Positions 29,475-36,001 of a stretch of DNA of 36,001 nt are shown here, one piece after another. Every line of letters starts with the position of its first letter. The first letter of the stretch is position 1. A program made the translations under genes and the position numbers. Under the pieces are notes generated by a model. That model had not been told where the DNA came from and searched no databases. It saw only the letters and a program-made list of their open reading frames with translations. The stretch lies in the NCBI RefSeq assembly GCF_000374485.1, contig NZ_KB894512.1, positions 1 through 36,001 on the forward strand, in the 5' to 3' direction. The stretch comes from Algicola sagamiensis DSM 14643 (GTDB lineage Bacteria; Pseudomonadota; Gammaproteobacteria; Enterobacterales; Alteromonadaceae).

Positions 29475-29503
29475 AAAACCCCACAATCAATGCGAGGTTT
29501 TTT
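29475..29503 (-). terminator. Probable terminator of slt
   Basis: An imperfect stem of AAAACCCC against GAGGTTTT with a loop of about 11 nt lies after the slt stop codon. On the leftward strand it ends GGGGTTTT. One mismatch and a short T run keep confidence moderate. Confidence 0.5.
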
Positions 29504-29545
29504 GATTTTGGAATGATGTTATAGCAAACAAGCGCGAATAGGAAC

Positions 29546-31480
29546 TTAAAGTGCGCTTATTTCCCCCTCAACAACGTCGTTGATAAAGGGTTGTGTTTCT
29601 CCAAGTTGAATGGCGTAAATTTGCTGGAAAGCAAGCACACTCTTCACATAATCCCGAGTTTGACTAAATGGAATGGACTCAATCCAAATATCGGTTGGCA
29701 TCGTTTTGTCATCATCTGGCAACCAACGACGAACATTCGTAAAGCCTGCATTATAGGCAGCTGTCGCCATCGTGTGGTTGCCTTTAGTCATTCTCAGAAG
29801 CTGTTTTAAATACTTCGTACCCAGCTTAATATTTGTTGTTGGATTATATAGGTGGTTCTTCTTCAGCCTTCTTTTTGCGACTTCTTTTGCCGTACTCGGG
29901 AGTAACTGCATCAAACCTAGAGCACCAGAGCTGGAATGTGCATCTGTCATGAATAGACTTTCCTTCCGTGTGACCGCAAAGGCCCAGGAAGGGGATATTT
30001 TATTCTGACGAGACATTCTTGAAAAACTGGCTTTATAGGCAAGTGGAAATCGCATTTCAACATCATGCATGTAGCCAAGTTCAGGAAGAATCAATATCAC
30101 GCGATCGAACCAACCGTTTTGTTTCGCCACTTGTGCGAGTGCAAATTGCTCTTCTCTCGGCAGAACACTCTTTAAGTAGTGCCACTCTCGGCGAGCAGGC
30201 ACGTATCTTTTCAGTTTATAAAGCTCCGCCGCGCGAAGGACCCCCGCATGTTGCGCAACTTTTGGTATTGCTGTGCGGCCTGTGGTCATCGGGCGATGTT
30301 GTAACTGAGGTGGAAGACCAATTCTACTGGCAGCAAGGAAGCCATAGTAGTTGCGTTTCATCGCCAACTCTTGAAAGAAAATGGTCGCATCCTTTTTCGC
30401 GGTATCTTCTTGTTCAAGCGAACGAGCAAGCCAATATCGCCAAGCATTTTCTTTCGCCTTTTCTACTGGAAGTGCATTGATGACATCTCTTACACGATCC
30501 CATTCCTGAAAACGAAGCGGTGCAGCAACCTGCCATTGTAGCAAGGTCTTATCTTCGACAGCTGCGGGGAGCTTAGCAAGCCAGTCTAATGCGCGACGAT
30601 CGTGCGCCGTTGCCAAGCTGACAGAAATCGTTCGGATCACTTGTTGTGCTTGCTGTGGTGCAAAGTCAAAGTGGTCTTGGAGCATTTTCCAGGTTTTAAT
30701 GGCGAGTTCTCTATCTTTCCAGATGAGACGCTTCATACCGAATATCGCTATTTCTTTTTCTTTTTCATTCTTATGAATAAATCGATCCGGGTTGCGAATA
30801 TATGAAGAGGAACGACGAACTTTGAGCCACAAGTCTGCTAGATACTTTTCGTCCTTAGGCATTTGTTTATGGAGATAGGGGATTAAAGCATAATTACCAT
30901 TTGTGATCGCCAGTCGAAGTCGTTTCCAAATTAAGTCTTGAGTAAGATTGCCCGCTTTTTTCCATTTTTTGAATAACGCATTACATGAGCGTGGCTGCGT
31001 TTTCCCAACGAGCCAGAGCTTTTCTATCTCGGGCCAAACTTTCTCTGGTGGTTGCTTTTCTAATTGATAACGATAATAGGTGCATTGTAAGCCGGCATTT
31101 TTTGTGGGACGGTAGAACTGAAGAAAAAGTGTTTTTTGGCCTTTTTGTGCTAAATATTCCAGCCATGGTCTACGAAGTGGCCAATCCATAGGGGTGCCTT
31201 CATATGCTTCCAAGAAAGCTTCTATTTTGCTTTTCATGGACATAAAAGGACGCCGTTTGAGGTAGGCTAATTCAGCATAAGGTTGTAAGGGATAACCATC
31301 GAGTTGATCGTAGAGCTTTTTATAGCCAAACTTCTTTGGATCTCTCGCGGCGTACTCAGCCTTGAGAAATATCTGTCGCTGTTTCGCGTAGTTTTGCTCT
31401 GTATTTTCACTGGCTGCTTGGGAAAATAATGGAAAAGACAATGAGACGCCCAAGCATACAGTTAGAATCCAGTGTTGCAT
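29546..31480 (-). CDS. slt: Soluble lytic murein transglycosylase
   Basis: A 644-residue periplasmic enzyme (E. coli Slt70 precursor is 645) that cleaves peptidoglycan to 1,6-anhydromuropeptides. MQHWILTVCLGVSLSFPLFS is a signal peptide with a likely cut near AQAA-type residues 22-23. A long helical superhelix region (about 40-450) is followed by the SLT domain, with catalytic Glu507 in VTRKESLF, SSGALGLMQLLPSTAKEVA, NIKLGTKYL and AAYNAGFTNVRRWL. Lys replaces the commoner Gln before the catalytic Glu. It stands alone between pepQ and the divergent fadB. Confidence 0.95.
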   Translation of the reverse strand: MQHWILTVCLGVSLSFPLFSQAASENTEQNYAKQRQIFLKAEYAARDPKKFGYKKLYDQLDGYPLQPYAELAYLKRRPFMSMKSKIEAFLEAYEGTPMDWPLRRPWLEYLAQKGQKTLFLQFYRPTKNAGLQCTYYRYQLEKQPPEKVWPEIEKLWLVGKTQPRSCNALFKKWKKAGNLTQDLIWKRLRLAITNGNYALIPYLHKQMPKDEKYLADLWLKVRRSSSYIRNPDRFIHKNEKEKEIAIFGMKRLIWKDRELAIKTWKMLQDHFDFAPQQAQQVIRTISVSLATAHDRRALDWLAKLPAAVEDKTLLQWQVAAPLRFQEWDRVRDVINALPVEKAKENAWRYWLARSLEQEDTAKKDATIFFQELAMKRNYYGFLAASRIGLPPQLQHRPMTTGRTAIPKVAQHAGVLRAAELYKLKRYVPARREWHYLKSVLPREEQFALAQVAKQNGWFDRVILILPELGYMHDVEMRFPLAYKASFSRMSRQNKISPSWAFAVTRKESLFMTDAHSSSGALGLMQLLPSTAKEVAKRRLKKNHLYNPTTNIKLGTKYLKQLLRMTKGNHTMATAAYNAGFTNVRRWLPDDDKTMPTDIWIESIPFSQTRDYVKSVLAFQQIYAIQLGETQPFINDVVEGEISAL

Positions 31481-31634
31481 TCTGTATATAGTCTCTTTAA
31501 TAAAGTGTTGATGTTCTCATTGTCATTAAACCACCTACAAAGGAGTGATGCCAGAAAATAGGGTGGATTTTTTATAAGCGATTTCAAAAAGGGTTGTAAT
31601 TTGCAGCTAATATCGCTCACAATAAGAAAATTTC

Positions 31635-31651
31635 ATCTCATCGTACCAGTT
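31635..31651. promoter_or_regulatory. Candidate FadR operator upstream of fadBA
   Basis: On the minus strand this 17-mer reads AACTGGTACGATGAGAT. It matches the E. coli fadB operator as I remember it (ATCTGGTACGACCAGAT) at 14 of 17 positions, including the CTGGTACGA core. It lies 47 nt before the fadB start codon. FadR would repress fadBA until long-chain acyl-CoA releases it. Confidence 0.7.
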
Positions 31652-31698
31652 GCGAGATAGAACAAAGGTCCGCCTATAAGACGGACTAGGGAGAATTG

Positions 31699-35033
<3,335 letters not shown>

Positions 35034-35079
35034 AATCTCTCAGGGACAGAAACCTTCTATAGTGAAGGTGAAATGACAT

Positions 35080-35106
35080 GAGTCTAGGGCGAATCGCCTT
35101 AGACTC
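35080..35106. terminator. Bidirectional terminator hairpin between fadA and yrdA
   Basis: GAGTCTAGGGCG-AAT-CGCCTTAGACTC forms a 12 bp stem with one G-U wobble, between two convergent genes. The rightward flank is T-rich (TATTTCTTCTCTT). It probably ends fadBA transcripts and may also serve yrdA. Confidence 0.7.
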
Positions 35107-35117
35107 TATTTCTTCTC

Positions 35118-35660
35118 TTAATCTTCACCATCTAAGTATTCATCCTTGAGTCTGACATAATTGTCAGATGAAACTTTTAAGAAACTTAGCTCATCTTTGG
35201 TGAGTGGTCTGGCTTTCTTCGCTGGGCTTCCTATATATAGGTAACCTTTTTCAAGCGTCTTCCCTGGTGGTACTAGCGCACCGGCCCCGATGATGACATC
35301 ATCTTCAACAGTCACGTCATCCATGATAATGGCACCCATACCAACCAAAATGCGATGACCGAGTTGGCAACCATGCAACATGACCTTATGGCCAACAGTG
35401 ACATCTTCACCAATGATTGTTGGAAAACCCTCTGGGTGTGATTGGGATTTACGTGTGACATGAATGACCGTTCCATCCTGAATATTTGAACGTGCACCGA
35501 TTTCAATACGATTGACATCACCACGAACAGAGACAAGAGGCCAAATACTCACATCCTCATGAAGGGTGACTTCGCCAATAACGGTCGCGTCTGGATCGAT
35601 ATAGACGTTTTTCTTTACAGTTGGGAGAATGTTTCTATACTTTCTTAGTCTCTCTTTCAT
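35118..35660 (-). CDS. yrdA: Gamma-carbonic-anhydrase-like hexapeptide protein
   Basis: A 180-residue left-handed beta-helix protein, expected to be trimeric and cytoplasmic. The hexapeptide turns run through VIGEVTLHEDVSIW, IGARSNIQDGTVIH, IGEDVTVGHKVMLHGC and VGMGAIIMDDVTVEDDVIIGAGALV. Zinc ligand positions His67, His91 and His96 of the gamma-carbonic anhydrase family are kept, although hydratase activity of YrdA proteins is not established. It is very similar to E. coli YrdA over the whole length. It lies next to an rrn promoter region, as yrdA does beside rrnD in E. coli. Confidence 0.93.
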   Translation of the reverse strand: MKERLRKYRNILPTVKKNVYIDPDATVIGEVTLHEDVSIWPLVSVRGDVNRIEIGARSNIQDGTVIHVTRKSQSHPEGFPTIIGEDVTVGHKVMLHGCQLGHRILVGMGAIIMDDVTVEDDVIIGAGALVPPGKTLEKGYLYIGSPAKKARPLTKDELSFLKVSSDNYVRLKDEYLDGED

Positions 35661-35782
35661 CTTTTTGGATTACCCTAGATTAAATTCCGGTTAAAATTAA
35701 TACTAAATTAGTGTTTTTTGATTTGTATTTGTTCAATTAAACCTGAGATGAAAGAAAATTACAAAAAAAGTGAAAAAAGGGG
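35661..35782. promoter_or_regulatory. AT-rich region upstream of rrn P1 (UP-element/Fis-type)
   Basis: The 120 bp before the first rrn promoter are strongly AT-rich, with A and T tracts (for example ACAAAAAAAG at 35761-35770 and TGAAAAAAGG at 35771-35780). Such DNA upstream of rrn P1 usually holds an UP element and Fis sites. Individual Fis sites cannot be assigned by eye. The yrdA promoter must also lie here, facing left. Confidence 0.55.
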
Positions 35783-35817
35783 TTGCGGAGATTTGTGAAA
35801 TCTCTATAATGCGCTCC
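35783..35817 (+). promoter_or_regulatory. rrn promoter P1
   Basis: A -35 element TTGCGG (35783-35788) and a perfect -10 TATAAT (35805-35810) are separated by 16 bp and followed by a GC-rich discriminator GCGCTCCC. GC-rich discriminators are typical of stringently controlled rRNA promoters. The expected start site is near 35817. A perfect inverted repeat, GAGATTT-GTG-AAATCTC, fills 35788-35804 between the two elements. Confidence 0.85.
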
Positions 35818-35907
35818 CACACCAACAGGGGGCAGGGCAAACAAGCCGGCGACTGAAGGTGAGGTTGTTGAGAAGAGGTTCTTCGAAATTAACTTTCAAA
35901 ATAAAGG

Positions 35908-35944
35908 TTGACTTCGAAAGAAAACATCGTAAAATGGCCGCCTC
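35908..35944 (+). promoter_or_regulatory. rrn promoter P2 and leader
   Basis: TTGACT (35908-35913), a 16 bp spacer and TAAAAT (35930-35935) are followed by the GC-rich GGCCGCCTCGC. It lies about 125 bp downstream of P1 in the same direction, the tandem spacing common for rrn operons. The remaining sequence to the window edge would be the 16S leader; the boxA element and the 16S gene themselves are not within the window. Confidence 0.8.
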
Positions 35945-36001
35945 GCTTAGGAAAGCGATTCAAAGCGAGATTTTAGAAGGTTAAGGTTCAAATTAAATGT
36001 T

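Noticed and set aside
30019-30480. 153-codon frame antisense to slt
   Set aside because: It lies wholly inside a well-supported slt gene on the other strand and matches no family that I know.

Overview
The window looks like the chromosome of a marine gammaproteobacterium close to the Vibrionaceae (Vibrio, Photobacterium, Grimontia or Enterovibrio type). The evidence is gene order and protein similarity recalled from memory: smg-dprA-LysM protein-def-fmt-rsmB-trkA-trkH, yrdD-purE-tsaC-hemF-aroE, pepQ-yigZ-trkH and fadBA are the arrangements of this group. The genus cannot be fixed without a search. The window is framed by ribosomal RNA operons. It opens with a 23S-5S spacer, a 5S gene and its terminator, and it closes with two tandem rrn-type promoters pointing rightwards. 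About 35 kb of protein-coding DNA therefore sits between two rrn operons in the same orientation.

Region 1 (653-7085) is the most unusual part. Six tightly packed rightward genes encode a small STAS protein, a CheA kinase, a chemoreceptor with a nitrate/nitrite-sensing (NIT) type domain and a C-terminal CheR-docking pentapeptide, a CheW adaptor, a CheR methyltransferase and, starting on the base after the cheR stop codon, a BLUF blue-light photoreceptor. A second BLUF gene faces the operon tail to tail. No CheY, CheB, CheD or CheZ is encoded in the window. My working hypothesis is a compact alternative chemosensory system whose signalling is coupled to blue light and perhaps to nitrogen oxides, with its response regulator encoded elsewhere.

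Region 2 (7143-12633) is accessory or housekeeping: a Bcr/CflA-type efflux pump with a divergent LysR regulator, a 470 bp stretch without a clear gene, a class I glutamine amidotransferase, ribonuclease Z overlapping an RsuA-type pseudouridine synthase, and a small conserved protein.

Region 3 (12839-21562) begins with a methionyl-tRNA synthetase that lacks the C-terminal tRNA-binding domain and has an altered KMSKS loop. AroE and a group II truncated haemoglobin follow head to head with almost no space between them. A leftward block then encodes LysM protein, DprA, Smg, a four-zinc-finger YrdD, PurE, TsaC and HemF. PurE has no PurK beside it.

Region 4 (21687-35660) contains def-fmt-rsmB-trkA reading right, trkH-yigZ-pepQ and the lytic transglycosylase slt reading left, then fadBA reading right behind a good match to a FadR operator, and the gamma-carbonic-anhydrase-like yrdA reading left just before the second rrn promoter region. 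In E. coli, trkH-yigZ-pepQ/fadBA and smf-def-fmt-rsmB-trkA lie in different rrn-adjacent regions; here they are fused into one segment.
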